Assembly: GCF_000025325.1 (NCBI RefSeq)
Contig: NC_013743.1
Span: forward strand, 3,038,001 to 3,102,000
Length of the DNA stretch: 64,000 bases
Source: Haloterrigena turkmenica DSM 5511
GTDB lineage: Archaea; Halobacteriota; Halobacteria; Halobacteriales; Natrialbaceae
Direction of reading: 5' to 3'
In this document: positions 47,117 to 56,476 of the stretch, piece by piece
How positions within the stretch are numbered: position 1 is the first letter of the stretch
Layout: each line of letters begins with the position of its first letter
The notes under the pieces: generated by a model
The model's database searches: none
What the model was told of the DNA's origin: nothing
What the model saw: the letters and a program-made list of their open reading frames with translations, nothing else
Made by a program: the position numbers and the translations under genes

Positions 47117-47590
47117 ATGGAGTTAGATGACGTCAACAAGGGGATCCTGTACGTACTCCAACACGACTCTCGGCAGATCACGACGCGCGAGATGGCGGAT
47201 CGAATCGGCGTCTCGGCCAGTACGATTCGGAATCGGATCGAGCGACTGGAAGAGGAGGGCGTCATCCGGGGCTACTATCCGGAAATCGACTACGACAACG
47301 CGGGGCTCCAGTTACACGTGCTCTTCGTCTGTAGCGCGTCCGGCGTCGAACGGAGCGCGCTCGCCGAAACGGCCAGAAACGTGAGCGGCGTCGTGAGCGT
47401 GCAGGAGGTCCTCGACGGGACGGAGAACGTTCGGATCGAAGCCGTCGGGACGGATACCGACGACATCGCTCGCGTCGGCGACGAGTTGAGCGCGATTGGT
47501 CTCTCGATCGCCAACTCGAAGGTGTTCAAGAGTTCGCACAGACAGCCGTTCGATCACTTCGGCGAACAACTCGTCGACGAACCAGAATGA
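47117..47590 (+). CDS. Lrp/AsnC family transcription regulator
   Basis: This 157-residue protein has an N-terminal winged helix (ITTREMADRIGVSASTIRNRIERLEEEGVIRGYYPEIDYDNAG) and a C-terminal RAM/ligand domain. Its length is normal for the family. It overlaps the next gene by four bases (ATGA), so a DNA-binding regulator and a HalOD1 protein are made together. The effector and targets are unknown. Confidence 0.9.
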   Translation: MELDDVNKGILYVLQHDSRQITTREMADRIGVSASTIRNRIERLEEEGVIRGYYPEIDYDNAGLQLHVLFVCSASGVERSALAETARNVSGVVSVQEVLDGTENVRIEAVGTDTDDIARVGDELSAIGLSIANSKVFKSSHRQPFDHFGEQLVDEPE

Positions 47591-47925
47591 CGGGAGGAAC
47601 GCCTGTAGCTATCGAGACGCTCGAGTACGAGCCGGAGACGAATACGTACCGGATCGCGTACGACGCGGGGACGACGCCGCCGAGCCTCGCCGTCGCCTCG
47701 GCCCTCGACTCCCTCTCCGACGGCGGACGCGACGACGCGCCGCTGTACGACGCGATCGACCCCGATGCGCTCGATCGACTCCTGTCGCCCTCCGATCCCG
47801 CCGAGACCGCGGATCGGCGCTCGGTCGCGTTCTCCGCTCGCGGGTTTCGAATCACCGCGTCCAGCCGAGGCTACCTCGAGGTGCGGTCGGACCGCGACGG
47901 AGACGGCGCGGAGGGGCCGGAATGA
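47587..47925 (+). CDS. HalOD1 output domain protein
   Basis: This 112-residue protein fits the halobacterial output domain 1: YEPETNTYRIAYDAGTTPPSLAVASALDSLSD, with LYDAIDPDALDRLL and the C-terminal VAFSARGFRITASSRGYLEV. HalOD1 is found at the end of haloarchaeal signalling proteins and as stand-alone proteins. It is translationally coupled to an Lrp regulator. Confidence 0.85.
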   Translation: MTGGTPVAIETLEYEPETNTYRIAYDAGTTPPSLAVASALDSLSDGGRDDAPLYDAIDPDALDRLLSPSDPAETADRRSVAFSARGFRITASSRGYLEVRSDRDGDGAEGPE

Positions 47926-48213
47926 CCGTCGACCCGGGGGAGCGGCGTCGATCCGCGACGCTCCCGGTTCGAGTCGGGTGCCGACGCCGATGGAGCGGAC
48001 GCCCCGACCGTCCGAGAGACGGCGCGTGGCGCAGCGGAATCTCGTAGCGGATCGAGACCGAGCGACACGGGTTCGTGAATCGTCGCGTTCCGTCGGACAA
48101 TCGGTTCGATCGCCCGACGGGAGAACTCCGAGAGAGTTATCTCTATCATTCCATCCCCAGAAACCATACAATAAAGTTTAGGTCGGTCTGATTCACCTAC
48201 TCGAGTGAGCAGT

Positions 48214-48795
48214 ATGTCAGTTACAGACCGCCCTGTGCATCCGCCGAGCGCCTCCGCCAGCGAGACCGGCGAACCGGAAGCCGAAACGTCCGCAGCCCTC
48301 TCCCCCGACGAAACGTTCCACATCCTCCAGACCTTCCGACGACGGGAGTCGATCCGATACCTGCTGCGGGAAGACGGCCCCGTCAAGATGCGCGACGTCG
48401 CCGAACACGTCGCCGTGCGGGAACACGAGACGACCGTGGCCGAACTCACCTCCGCGCAGCGCCAGCGCGTCTACATCCCGCTTTACCAGTCGCATCTACC
48501 GAAGCTCGACACGGCCGGCGTCATCGAGTACGACAAGCCGCGCGGAATCGTGCGGCCGACCGATCGACTCGAGTCGTTTCGCCCGTATCTCGAGGCGGCA
48601 ACGACCCCGACGGACGCGGAGTTCGGTCGAGCGGACCGCGAGGCAGCCTCGAACGGACGGCGCCAGTCCGTCGCGGCGCTCGGGGCGATCGTCGCCGTTC
48701 TGTTCTCGATCGCGGCGAGCGCGCTGGAGGCCTCCGGCGTGATCCTCGGAGCGGTACTCGCCGCGCTCGTCCTCGTCGCGGTGGCGGTATTCTGA
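48214..48795 (+). CDS. DUF7344-like winged-helix membrane protein
   Basis: This 193-residue protein has a disordered N-terminal tail (about 30 residues), then a winged helix (LSPDETFHILQTFRRRESIRYLLREDGPVKMRDVAEHVAVREHET), then YIPLYQSHLPKLDTAGVIEYDKPRGIVRPT, and two C-terminal membrane helices (about 145-190). It looks like the DUF7344 family found in many haloarchaeal genomes. It would be a membrane-tethered regulator. The start is ATG at 48214; a GTG at 48205 is in frame. A TATA-like AATAAAG lies at about 48172. Confidence 0.75.
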   Translation: MSVTDRPVHPPSASASETGEPEAETSAALSPDETFHILQTFRRRESIRYLLREDGPVKMRDVAEHVAVREHETTVAELTSAQRQRVYIPLYQSHLPKLDTAGVIEYDKPRGIVRPTDRLESFRPYLEAATTPTDAEFGRADREAASNGRRQSVAALGAIVAVLFSIAASALEASGVILGAVLAALVLVAVAVF

Positions 48796-49241
48796 TCCGG
48801 TCGCGACGCGGCGATCCGCTTACCGCCGCCAGATCGTGCGCTGGGCCGCGTCGTTCAGCCGGCTCAGAGGCCGGCGATCCAGGGGACGCGGCAGCGACGT
48901 CTTTCGTCAGGTGAATGTCTACCAAACAATTACGGGCATCGATGTGAAACGACAGATCGCCCGTCTCACCCGCTCCGACGGAGCCACGGCTCGTCGGTAT
49001 GGTCTCGCCGTGAAAACGGGAGCGGGTGGTGTGTCTTACTGCGACGCAGCTCCCGTAGGAGACAGTCGCAACTGGACGCTAATAATGGCATCGTCTCGAG
49101 ACGAATCGATGGGTTCGAACGACGTCGATACGACGGTTCTTGACCCTCGAGTCGCGACGCACCAATGCGCTCGGATTCGGGCGACGGTCCCGTCACCGCG
49201 CTCGCGGGCGATCGCATCCGCGAGTCACCTGCGTCCGTAAC
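48796..49241. other. Long gap without a convincing gene
   Basis: These 446 bases hold open frames, but none has the acidic composition or length of a real gene. The right end abuts the 3' end of the SRPBCC gene. A short Arg-rich frame beginning near 49085 is the only alternative and is not supported. Confidence 0.5.
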
Positions 49242-49649
49242 TCAGTCGAACGCGTCCTCGAGGGCCTCGAGCAGCCGCGAGCACTCGCCCTTCCGTTTCC
49301 AGGCGGCGATCCGGTCACCGAAGGGCAGCGGGGCCGACAGCGAGACCGACGAGCGGATCGCGACCCGCGTCCCGTCGGCGGCGTCCTCGAGTTCGATCCA
49401 CGTCTCCATGTGGGAAAACGGACCCTGGTCGCCCTCCTGCGTGTAGTATATCGCGCCGTCGCGGTCCTCGAACCGCAACGGGAACTGCATTCCGGGGCCG
49501 GTGGCGAGGACGACCACCGCGTCGTCCCGGTCGTCGACCGCCTCGACGGTGAAACTCCCCTCCGCGCGGACGATCGTCGGCGGATCGAGCCACTCCGAGA
49601 GCTCCGCGGGCGTCGCGTCGACGACTCGAGCGACCGTCACCTGACGCAT
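49242..49649 (-). CDS. SRPBCC family protein
   Basis: This 135-residue protein has the START-like helix-grip fold pattern: MRQVTVARVVDATPAELSEWL, then FSHMETWIELEDAADGTRVAIRSSVSLSAPLPFGDRIAAWKRKGE with a C-terminal helix that closes a ligand cavity. Such proteins bind lipids or aromatics. It is divergent from the spermidine-synthase-like gene, with 95 bases between the starts. Confidence 0.82.
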   Translation of the reverse strand: MRQVTVARVVDATPAELSEWLDPPTIVRAEGSFTVEAVDDRDDAVVVLATGPGMQFPLRFEDRDGAIYYTQEGDQGPFSHMETWIELEDAADGTRVAIRSSVSLSAPLPFGDRIAAWKRKGECSRLLEALEDAFD

Positions 49650-49744
49650 ACCGTCCACGTTCGACCCGACTGATATAAATGCCGGTGGCGGCGATCGCCA
49701 CCGAGGCGACAAGTTCTCGTCGTCGGGGCCCAATCTCGAAACGA

Positions 49745-51400
49745 ATGACCGCGCGGACCGCGCTCTCCTATCGACCCGCGAAGCCCGAACTCGCCGTCTT
49801 CGTCTCGGGGATCACCAGCATGGGGATCGAAATCCTCGCCCTCCGGATCGTCGCGCCGCAGTTCGGCAGCCACATCTACACCGTCGGCGGCATCATGACG
49901 GTCTGTCTCGCGGCGCTGAGCCTGGGCTACTGGCAGGGCGGCAAACGGGCGATCGATGCGACCAACCGGGAGATGACGTGGCTGTTGCTCGGGACGGCGG
50001 TGTACATGGCGGTCGTGATCTACGCCAGCGACATGCTGTTGAGCCAGACCGCCGCGCTGGCGTTACCGGCGCGATACGCCGCCCTTCCCTCGTCGATCAT
50101 CCTGTTCGGTCCGCCGACCTACCTGCTCGGCTTCATCAGCCCCTACGCGGCCGAACTCTCCAGAAAGGAGAGCACCGGCGAGGCGTCGGGCCACGTCTAC
50201 GCGCTGGGGACGATCGGCAGTATCCTCGGCTCGGCCGCGACGACGTTCGTCCTCATCCCCGCGCTGACCGTCAACACTATTGGCCTCGTCTTCGGCATCA
50301 CCCTCGTCGCGACGGCGATCGCCATCGAGGCGCCGTCGCTGCCCCAGAAGCCGACGCTCGCGAGCGTCGGAATCGCGGTTCTGCTCGTCGTTGCAACCGG
50401 CGCCGGACCGGTCGCGCTCGACCACCGCGGCGACGTCGTCTACCAGACCCAGACCGCCTATCAGGAACTCGAGGTCGTCGACAACGGCGACGTCCGGACG
50501 CTGTACTTAGACGGCGCTCGCCACAGCGCGATGGATCTCGAGGAACCCGACCGCCACGTCTTCGAGTACACGAAGTACTTCCACCTGCCGATGCTCATGA
50601 CTGACGACGTCGATGACGTCGATAACGTGCTGTTCATCGGCGGGGGCGGCTACACCGGGCCGAAGGACTTCGAGCGCCGGTACGACGTCGACGTAGACGT
50701 CGTCGAAATAGACCCGCAGGTGACCGAGACCGCCGAGGAGTACTTCCGTCTCGAGCACGGCGAGAACATGACGTCCCACACCATCGACGGCAAGCAGTAC
50801 CTCCAGAACACCGACGAGACCTACGACGTGATCGTCCTCGACGCCTACAAGAAGGATCAGGTCCCCTTCCACCTGACCACCATCGAGTTCATGGAACTCG
50901 CCTCTGATCGGCTGGCCGACGACGGGATCTTCCACGCCAACGTCATCGCCGCGCCGAGCGGTTCCGCCGGCGAGTTCTACCGCGCCCAGTGGAAGACGAT
51001 GGACGAAGCCTTCGGCGGCACGTACGCGTTCCGGACCTCGAACACGAACGAGATCCAGAACATCGAAATCGCGGCGACCAACGCCGAGACCGACTTCTCC
51101 GAGGCCGACCTCGCCGAGCGAAACGACGAGCGCGACCTCGGCATCAACCTCTCCGACGAGGTCGACCACTACATGGACGCGCCGGACACCTCGGACGCGC
51201 CCGTGCTCCGCGACGACCGCGGCGGGGTCGACAGCCTGCTCGATCCGATGCTCGGCCAGCGCTACGTCATCGAGGAGACCGAGGACGGCTCGAGTGCCGG
51301 CGGCGACGGCGGTGGCTCGGCCGCACCCGCGGTCGCGCTCGGCACGACCCCGCTCGTGGTCGCGGCCGCTCCGAAGAAACGAGCCAGAGTCGAACGTTAA
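49745..51400 (+). CDS. Membrane-anchored spermidine synthase-like protein (fused)
   Basis: This 551-residue protein is a fusion. The N-terminal half has 6-8 membrane helices (SGITSMGIEILALRIVAPQFG start), as in 'fused MFS/spermidine synthase' proteins. The C-terminal half is a Rossmann methyltransferase-like domain with NVLFIGGGGYTGPKDFE, VVEIDPQVTETAEEYF and VIVLDAYKKDQVPFHLTT. The aspartate of the aminopropyltransferase catalytic site is in this last motif. A tail of about 80 residues is Asp/Glu/Gly-rich. The substrate is unknown. Confidence 0.85.
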   Translation: MTARTALSYRPAKPELAVFVSGITSMGIEILALRIVAPQFGSHIYTVGGIMTVCLAALSLGYWQGGKRAIDATNREMTWLLLGTAVYMAVVIYASDMLLSQTAALALPARYAALPSSIILFGPPTYLLGFISPYAAELSRKESTGEASGHVYALGTIGSILGSAATTFVLIPALTVNTIGLVFGITLVATAIAIEAPSLPQKPTLASVGIAVLLVVATGAGPVALDHRGDVVYQTQTAYQELEVVDNGDVRTLYLDGARHSAMDLEEPDRHVFEYTKYFHLPMLMTDDVDDVDNVLFIGGGGYTGPKDFERRYDVDVDVVEIDPQVTETAEEYFRLEHGENMTSHTIDGKQYLQNTDETYDVIVLDAYKKDQVPFHLTTIEFMELASDRLADDGIFHANVIAAPSGSAGEFYRAQWKTMDEAFGGTYAFRTSNTNEIQNIEIAATNAETDFSEADLAERNDERDLGINLSDEVDHYMDAPDTSDAPVLRDDRGGVDSLLDPMLGQRYVIEETEDGSSAGGDGGGSAAPAVALGTTPLVVAAAPKKRARVER

Positions 51401-51411
51401 CCGTCCAGCTC

Positions 51412-52275
51412 TCACTCTGGCCGCTGATAGTCGGGATCGAACAGCTGCGCCGATCCGGGCTCCGGGTCGCCCTCGGTGAGGTTGTACCGCGAGAAGTCCT
51501 CGAGCCCCGCCTCTCGCAACAGTTCTTCGTCGTAGACGACGTTTCCGGTGAACGAGGCCGGATCCCGAGAGAGGATCTCGAGGACCGCATCGGCGACGAT
51601 CTCCGGACTGCGCCAGTCGTCTTCGGTCCCCATCCCGAAGTGGCGGGTCGCACGCGTATCGATCGCCGTCACGGGCCAGAAGGCGTTACAGCCGACGTCG
51701 TCGGCCGCGAGTTCGCTCGCCATCGAGAGCGTGAGGAAGGTCATGCCGAGCTTCGACCACGCGTACGGTGCCAGATCCGGCGCGCGATCGATACTCACTG
51801 GCGGCGCGTTCGCCAGCAGCCACGAGTCGTCGGCCTCGCGGAGGTGGTCCGCGAACGCCCGCGAGACGAGGTACGTCCCGCGTACGTTGACGTCGGTCAG
51901 GAGGTCGAACCGCTTCGGCGGGAGCTCCGCGACGGCCGCGAGCTGGATCGCGCTCGCGTTATTGACGACGATCTCGACGGTCCCGAACTCGTCGATGGCC
52001 CGCTCCGCGGCCGCTTCGACGGCCGCCTCGTCGCGGACGTCCAACTGAATCGGCAGCGCCTCGACGCCGCGCTCCCGCGCTTCGCGGGCCGTCCGTTCGA
52101 TCGTCCCCTCGAGGTCGCTGTCCGCGTAGTCCTCGTCCCCCTCGCTCGTTTTGCCGGTCGAGACGATGGTACAGCCCTGCTCGGCCAGCGCGAGCGCGAT
52201 GGCCTTGCCGATGCCGCGGGTCGTGCCGGTGATGAACGCCGTCTTGCCGGAGAGATCGGGTCGATCGAGAGCCAT
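51412..52275 (-). CDS. Short-chain dehydrogenase/reductase
   Basis: This 287-residue enzyme has the Rossmann TGTTRGIGKAIALALAE at the N-terminus, NNASAIQL, and a catalytic YAWSK (in APYAWSKLGM), with Ser and Asn nearby, so the tetrad is intact. It resembles the hydroxysteroid dehydrogenase-like (HSDL2) group. It reduces or oxidises a carbonyl/alcohol with NAD(P)H; the substrate is unknown. The gene is convergent with the spermidine-synthase-like gene. Confidence 0.9.
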   Translation of the reverse strand: MALDRPDLSGKTAFITGTTRGIGKAIALALAEQGCTIVSTGKTSEGDEDYADSDLEGTIERTAREARERGVEALPIQLDVRDEAAVEAAAERAIDEFGTVEIVVNNASAIQLAAVAELPPKRFDLLTDVNVRGTYLVSRAFADHLREADDSWLLANAPPVSIDRAPDLAPYAWSKLGMTFLTLSMASELAADDVGCNAFWPVTAIDTRATRHFGMGTEDDWRSPEIVADAVLEILSRDPASFTGNVVYDEELLREAGLEDFSRYNLTEGDPEPGSAQLFDPDYQRPE

Positions 52276-52350
52276 GTGCTACCGTCTCCCGTTCACGTGA
52301 TAAATCCCGGCGACGGCCCGAAATTCGGGCAGTGTCGACGGCTCTTCCCC

Positions 52351-52779
52351 TCACTCCTCGCGCTCACTGCCGGTGACGACGACCGGGCGATCGCTGGCCA
52401 GAATCACCGACTGCGTGAGGCTGCCGAACACGGCCTTTCCGACGGGCGATCGCTTCCGGCCGCCGAGGACGATGGCGTCGGCGTCGCGCTCGTCGGCCGC
52501 CCCGAGAACGTCGTCCGCTTCGATTTCGCCGCTGCGCTCGAGGACGGTGACGTCGACGCCGGCCTCCTCGAGACGCCCCCGCGCGCGCCGGACGGACGCG
52601 ACCCGCGAGGCGGACTTGTAGCGTTCGATCTCCTCCGGAAGGTCCTCGGTCTCGTCCGTGAAGACGAACAGGATCGAGGCCTCGACGGACTCGGCGGCGT
52701 GGGGGAGCGACGCGACGTACTCGGCCTGCGCGATCGCTCGGCTCTCGTTCGTGTCGACGGGCATCAGAACGTGGTACAT
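52351..52779 (-). CDS. Universal stress protein A family
   Basis: This 142-residue protein has [15 protein letters not shown] at the start, [37 protein letters not shown] near the end (the G-2X-G-9X-G(S/T) ATP-binding pattern) and a normal length. It is likely an ATP-binding stress protein. It lies 75 bases upstream of the SDR gene on the same strand. Confidence 0.92.
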   Translation of the reverse strand: MYHVLMPVDTNESRAIAQAEYVASLPHAAESVEASILFVFTDETEDLPEEIERYKSASRVASVRRARGRLEEAGVDVTVLERSGEIEADDVLGAADERDADAIVLGGRKRSPVGKAVFGSLTQSVILASDRPVVVTGSEREE

Positions 52780-52938
52780 GGACGAGTGTTCAACTGACTG
52801 AATGATAAAACCGCCTTCACCTGTTACGGTTCCGGGAGTACCTCGAGGGCGGCGCGACCGCTCCGGGACGAATCGACCGCCAAAAACGATGGTCGCTTGC
52901 TGTCGTTTCGCGACCGGGGACGCGAATCGAACGGCGTC

Positions 52939-53145
52939 CTACTCCTCGTCCTCGTCTTCGTCGCCTTCGTCGGCGTCTTCCGCTTCCTCGCCTTCGACCT
53001 CGATCTCCGCCTCGACCTCGATCGTCAGTCCGTCCGTCTCGAACTCGCCTTCGAACTCGCGGCGGTCCTCGGCCTCGAGTTCGAGTTCCTCGCTGTCGAC
53101 TTCGACCTCTACCTCGACATCGACGGTGACGTCGGAATCGTCCAT
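52939..53145 (-). CDS. Very acidic 68-residue protein with alternating valine/glutamate strands
   Basis: Nearly half the residues are Asp or Glu. Hydrophobic Val/Leu/Ile alternates with acidic residues (DVTVDVEVEVEVDSEELELEAE ... LTIEVEAEIEVEGEE), a pattern typical of exposed beta strands, and the end is a run of acid residues. It is not a recognised family. The opposite strand contains no gene here, and this strand has the expected haloarchaeal composition, so it is probably real. Confidence 0.55.
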   Translation of the reverse strand: MDDSDVTVDVEVEVEVDSEELELEAEDRREFEGEFETDGLTIEVEAEIEVEGEEAEDADEGDEDEDEE

Positions 53146-53259
53146 ATCTGCCCGTCAACCGAGAACGGTAAAATAGTACCGAGTGCTCTCGCCGGTCGAG
53201 GGGACGTGGGTATTGGACGCACGAGTATCGTTATGTACCCGGGAGCCAACAGCCAACGT

Positions 53260-54396
53260 ATGGCAGGAGACGCCGTAGAGCGCGCCGTTCTCGAGCGCGA
53301 ACCCGACGATCGGATCCGGGTGCTCGACGCCGACGGGACGGTCGTCGCGCCGGAACTGGAACCCGACCTCGCCGACGCGACGCTGCGGTCGATGTACCGG
53401 GATATGTACTTTTCGCGGCGGTTCGACGAGCGGATGATCAGCCTCCAGCGGCAGGGCCGACTGGGAACCTACGCCTCGCTGGCGGGCCAGGAGGGTTCCC
53501 AGATCGGGTCGACGTACGCGCTCGCGGACGACGACATGCTCTCCTTTCAGTATCGAGAACACGGGGCCATCGTCTCGCGGGACCTCCCGTGGGAGTACCT
53601 GCTGTACTGGATGGGCCACGAAGACGGCAACGCGGCCCTGGCCGAGATCGACGTCTTCCCGCTGAACATCTCGATCGGCGGCCACCTCCCTCACGCGGTC
53701 GGCTGGTCGTGGGCCGCGAAGCTCAACGACGACGAACGCGCGAGCGTCGTCCACTTCGGCGACGGAGCCACGTCGGAGGGCGATTTCCACGAGGCGATGA
53801 ACTTCGCGGGCGTCTTCGACACGCCCACGATCTTCGTCTGTAACAACAACCAGTGGGCCATCTCGATCGCGCGGGAGAACCAGACCGCGAGCGCCACCAT
53901 CGCCCAGAAGGCCGACGCCTACGGCTTCGAGGGCGTCCAGGTCGACGGGATGGATCCGCTGGCGAGTTACGTCGTCACGGGGGCCGCACGGGAGAAAGCA
54001 ATCGCCGCTCGCTCCGGCGACGACGGCCGACCGCGACCGACGCTGATCGAGGCCGTCCAGTACCGCTACGGCGCGCACACGACCGCGGACGATCCCTCGG
54101 TCTATCGCGACGACGAAGAAGTCGAGCGCTGGCGCGAGCGAGACCCCATCGATCGGTTCGAGACCTACCTCCGGAACCGCGGCGTCCTCGACGACGAGCG
54201 GATCGAGACGATCGAGTCCGAAATCGAGGCTACCCTCGAGGAGCTGGTCGATCGGGCCGAGTCCGCCGAGGCCGACCCGCGCGGGATTTTCGAGCACGCG
54301 TACGACGAACCGACGCCGCGACTTGAGGCCCAGCGCGAGGACCTCGAGGCGCTGCGGGAACGACACGGCGACGATGAATTACTCGATTACGAGTAA
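53260..54396 (+). CDS. 2-oxoacid dehydrogenase E1 component, alpha subunit
   Basis: This thiamine diphosphate enzyme of about 378 residues decarboxylates pyruvate or a branched-chain 2-oxoacid. The ThDP motif runs from HFGDGATSEGDFHEAMNFAGVF to CNNNQWAIS, and SIGGHLPHAVGWSWA precedes it. The beta subunit, E2 and E3 genes are not adjacent. The ATG at 53260 is preferred: TTATGTA at 53231-53237 then sits at TATA distance for a leaderless transcript. An ATG at 53233 is in frame. Confidence 0.88.
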   Translation: MAGDAVERAVLEREPDDRIRVLDADGTVVAPELEPDLADATLRSMYRDMYFSRRFDERMISLQRQGRLGTYASLAGQEGSQIGSTYALADDDMLSFQYREHGAIVSRDLPWEYLLYWMGHEDGNAALAEIDVFPLNISIGGHLPHAVGWSWAAKLNDDERASVVHFGDGATSEGDFHEAMNFAGVFDTPTIFVCNNNQWAISIARENQTASATIAQKADAYGFEGVQVDGMDPLASYVVTGAAREKAIAARSGDDGRPRPTLIEAVQYRYGAHTTADDPSVYRDDEEVERWRERDPIDRFETYLRNRGVLDDERIETIESEIEATLEELVDRAESAEADPRGIFEHAYDEPTPRLEAQREDLEALRERHGDDELLDYE

Positions 54397-54467
54397 CGAT
54401 CGCACCATAAAGCCGGAACTGGGACAGGACAACGGCTACCGGGGCGTCGTCCCTTTCGGCGAGTAAT

Positions 54468-54983
54468 ATGCAACTCGAGCAGCCGACGCAGGTCGAGGGA
54501 TCGACACGGGAGTCGGGCTGGAGCGGGACGGTTCCCAGCGCGATCGACGCGCGGATCCTCGGGCTTGTCGTCGTGGTGGGCGGACTGGCCGCGTCAGTGA
54601 ACATCCCCTACGGCGGCGTGCCGATGGCCCTCGCCGCGTTCGCCGTGCTGGTCGGCGGCGGCGTCGTCGCCCATGTGCTCGGCGAGCGGCAACTCCGCCG
54701 GATCACGGACGGCCTCGTCGAGCGGTGGGTCGACGACGGCGCCTATATCGAGGACGTCACCCGATCGTCCGACGGAATGCGGACCGAGTGGGAGATTCAC
54801 ACGCCCGACGGCGAGATCCGTATCGGCGGCCTCGCACTGGTCCCGATCAGCCGCTTCTCGGTCGAGTGGCAGGGCGTCGGCGACACCATGGACGCGAGCG
54901 AAGCGGAGGAGAACCTCGACGCCCTCGCGCGAGGGCTCTACGCCGAGTTCTTCGACATCGGCTCGGCGACGCAGCGCTCGTAG
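54468..54983 (+). CDS. Membrane protein with cytoplasmic C-terminal domain, unknown function
   Basis: This 171-residue protein has two membrane helices (about 29-44 and 51-69) and a C-terminal acidic domain of about 100 residues (LRRITDGLVERWVDDGAYIEDVTRSSDGMRTEWEIHTPDGEIRIGGLALVPISRFSVEWQG). No family is recognised. It lies 71 bases after the E1 alpha gene on the same strand and might share a transcript. Confidence 0.7.
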   Translation: MQLEQPTQVEGSTRESGWSGTVPSAIDARILGLVVVVGGLAASVNIPYGGVPMALAAFAVLVGGGVVAHVLGERQLRRITDGLVERWVDDGAYIEDVTRSSDGMRTEWEIHTPDGEIRIGGLALVPISRFSVEWQGVGDTMDASEAEENLDALARGLYAEFFDIGSATQRS

Positions 54984-55067
54984 TTCGATTCGCGGTTCGC
55001 GACCTCGTTCTCGGCTCTCGCGTGCGACGACCCATACGATAAACTAACAGGACGACGAGGGCACCGT

Positions 55068-56261
55068 ATGCGCCTCGATGGCATTCGTGTGCTCGACTGC
55101 TCGCGGCTGCTGCCCGGCCCCTACGCGACGCAGTTGCTGGCCGACTGCGGCGCCGAGGTGGTGAAGGTAGAGGACACCGACGCCGGCGACTACGCTCGAG
55201 CGATGGAGCCGCACACGGCAGACGGCGTCGGCGCGATTTTCGAGATGGTCAACCGCGGCAAGCGCAGCGTCGCGATCGACCTGAAAACCGACGGCGGACG
55301 GGCGGCGTTCTACCGGCTCGTCGAGGGCGCCGACGTCGTCCTCGAGGGATTCCGGCCGGGCGTGGTCGATCGGCTGGGAATCGACTACGAGACGCTCACG
55401 GAGCACAACGACGAGCTGATCTACTGCTCGCTCACCGGCTACGGTCAGGACGGCCCGTGGGCGGATCGGGCCGGCCACGACTTGAACTACGTCGCGCTGG
55501 CGGGCTTGCTCGATATGACGCGGGAATCGCCCGAGGAGAAACCGCAGGTGCCCGGCTACCCGATCGGCGACATGGCCGGCGGACTGTTCGCCGCGTTCGC
55601 TATCGTCGGAGCGGTGCTCTCGAGGGAACTCGGCAACGCCGGCGGCGAGTACGTCGACGTCGCGATGGCCGACGTTGTCGCCTCGTTCGCCCAGCCGATC
55701 GCCTATCAGGCCGCGACCGGCGACCCCGACGAGCCGCGACCCGGGGAGACACCGCTGACGGGCGCCTATCCGTGGTACGACTGCTACGAGACCGCCGACG
55801 GGAACTGGGTGACGCTCGCGGCCCTCGAGCCGGGGTTCTGGCGGGCGTTCTGCGAGGCCGTCGATCGGGACGACCTCGCCGACGAGCACGGCGCGGAGGA
55901 TCCGGCCGTTCGCGCCGCGCTCGAGGTCGAACTCCGGGATCTCTTCCGTGAACGGACCCGTGACGAGTGGGAGGCGGCCCTCGAGGGCGTCGACGCGGCG
56001 TTCGCCGGCGTCTACTCGCCCGCCGAGATGATTGAACACCCCCAGTTTCGGGCGCGAGATCTCATCGAGCGTCCGAATGGCGCCCCGCCGCGGATCGGAT
56101 TTCCGGCCCGGTTCGGCGACGAAACCGCAGAGACGACGGAGAGCGCGGAACTCGACGAACGCGTCCCGACGCAGGGCGAACACACCCGCCGGTATCTCGC
56201 CGAGGCGGGCTATAGCGACGCGGAGATCGACGCGCTCTACGACGCCGGCGCCGTCCGGTGA
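55068..56261 (+). CDS. CaiB/BaiF family CoA-transferase
   Basis: This 397-residue class III CoA-transferase has an N-terminal DCSRLLPGPYATQLLADCGAEVVKVED and the catalytic Asp region (GHDLNYVALAGLLDMT), with NRGKRSVAIDLKT and PVAYQ-like IAYQAA. It moves CoA between acyl groups; the acid pair is unknown. It is single-domain and of normal length. It is downstream of the E1 alpha gene, but separated by one gene. Confidence 0.9.
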   Translation: MRLDGIRVLDCSRLLPGPYATQLLADCGAEVVKVEDTDAGDYARAMEPHTADGVGAIFEMVNRGKRSVAIDLKTDGGRAAFYRLVEGADVVLEGFRPGVVDRLGIDYETLTEHNDELIYCSLTGYGQDGPWADRAGHDLNYVALAGLLDMTRESPEEKPQVPGYPIGDMAGGLFAAFAIVGAVLSRELGNAGGEYVDVAMADVVASFAQPIAYQAATGDPDEPRPGETPLTGAYPWYDCYETADGNWVTLAALEPGFWRAFCEAVDRDDLADEHGAEDPAVRAALEVELRDLFRERTRDEWEAALEGVDAAFAGVYSPAEMIEHPQFRARDLIERPNGAPPRIGFPARFGDETAETTESAELDERVPTQGEHTRRYLAEAGYSDAEIDALYDAGAVR

Positions 56262-56476
56262 GCCGATAGCGACGGTCGGAAACGGGCCGGACGGCGGGAC
56301 GAGGCCCGCGCTCGTTCGGCTACTGTACAGACGGACTATATAGCAACAAACCCCCATATTTCTCCCAATTGTGTTCTATAAGGCCAATTTAAAACACACT
56401 TCGGCACAATACTAGGACATAGATTTCATATGTCCGAAGTAATTATGTGGCGGATCGTGGTAGCGACGTGCAAGCG

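Noticed and set aside
48836-49240. A 134-codon frame in the gap before the SRPBCC gene
   Set aside because: The protein is Arg/Ser/Ala-rich without acidic bias and has no start context. It is consistent with non-coding DNA.
50989-52797. 602-codon frame across the end of the spermidine-synthase-like gene, the SDR and UspA
   Set aside because: It spans three well-supported genes in other frames and shows no domain.
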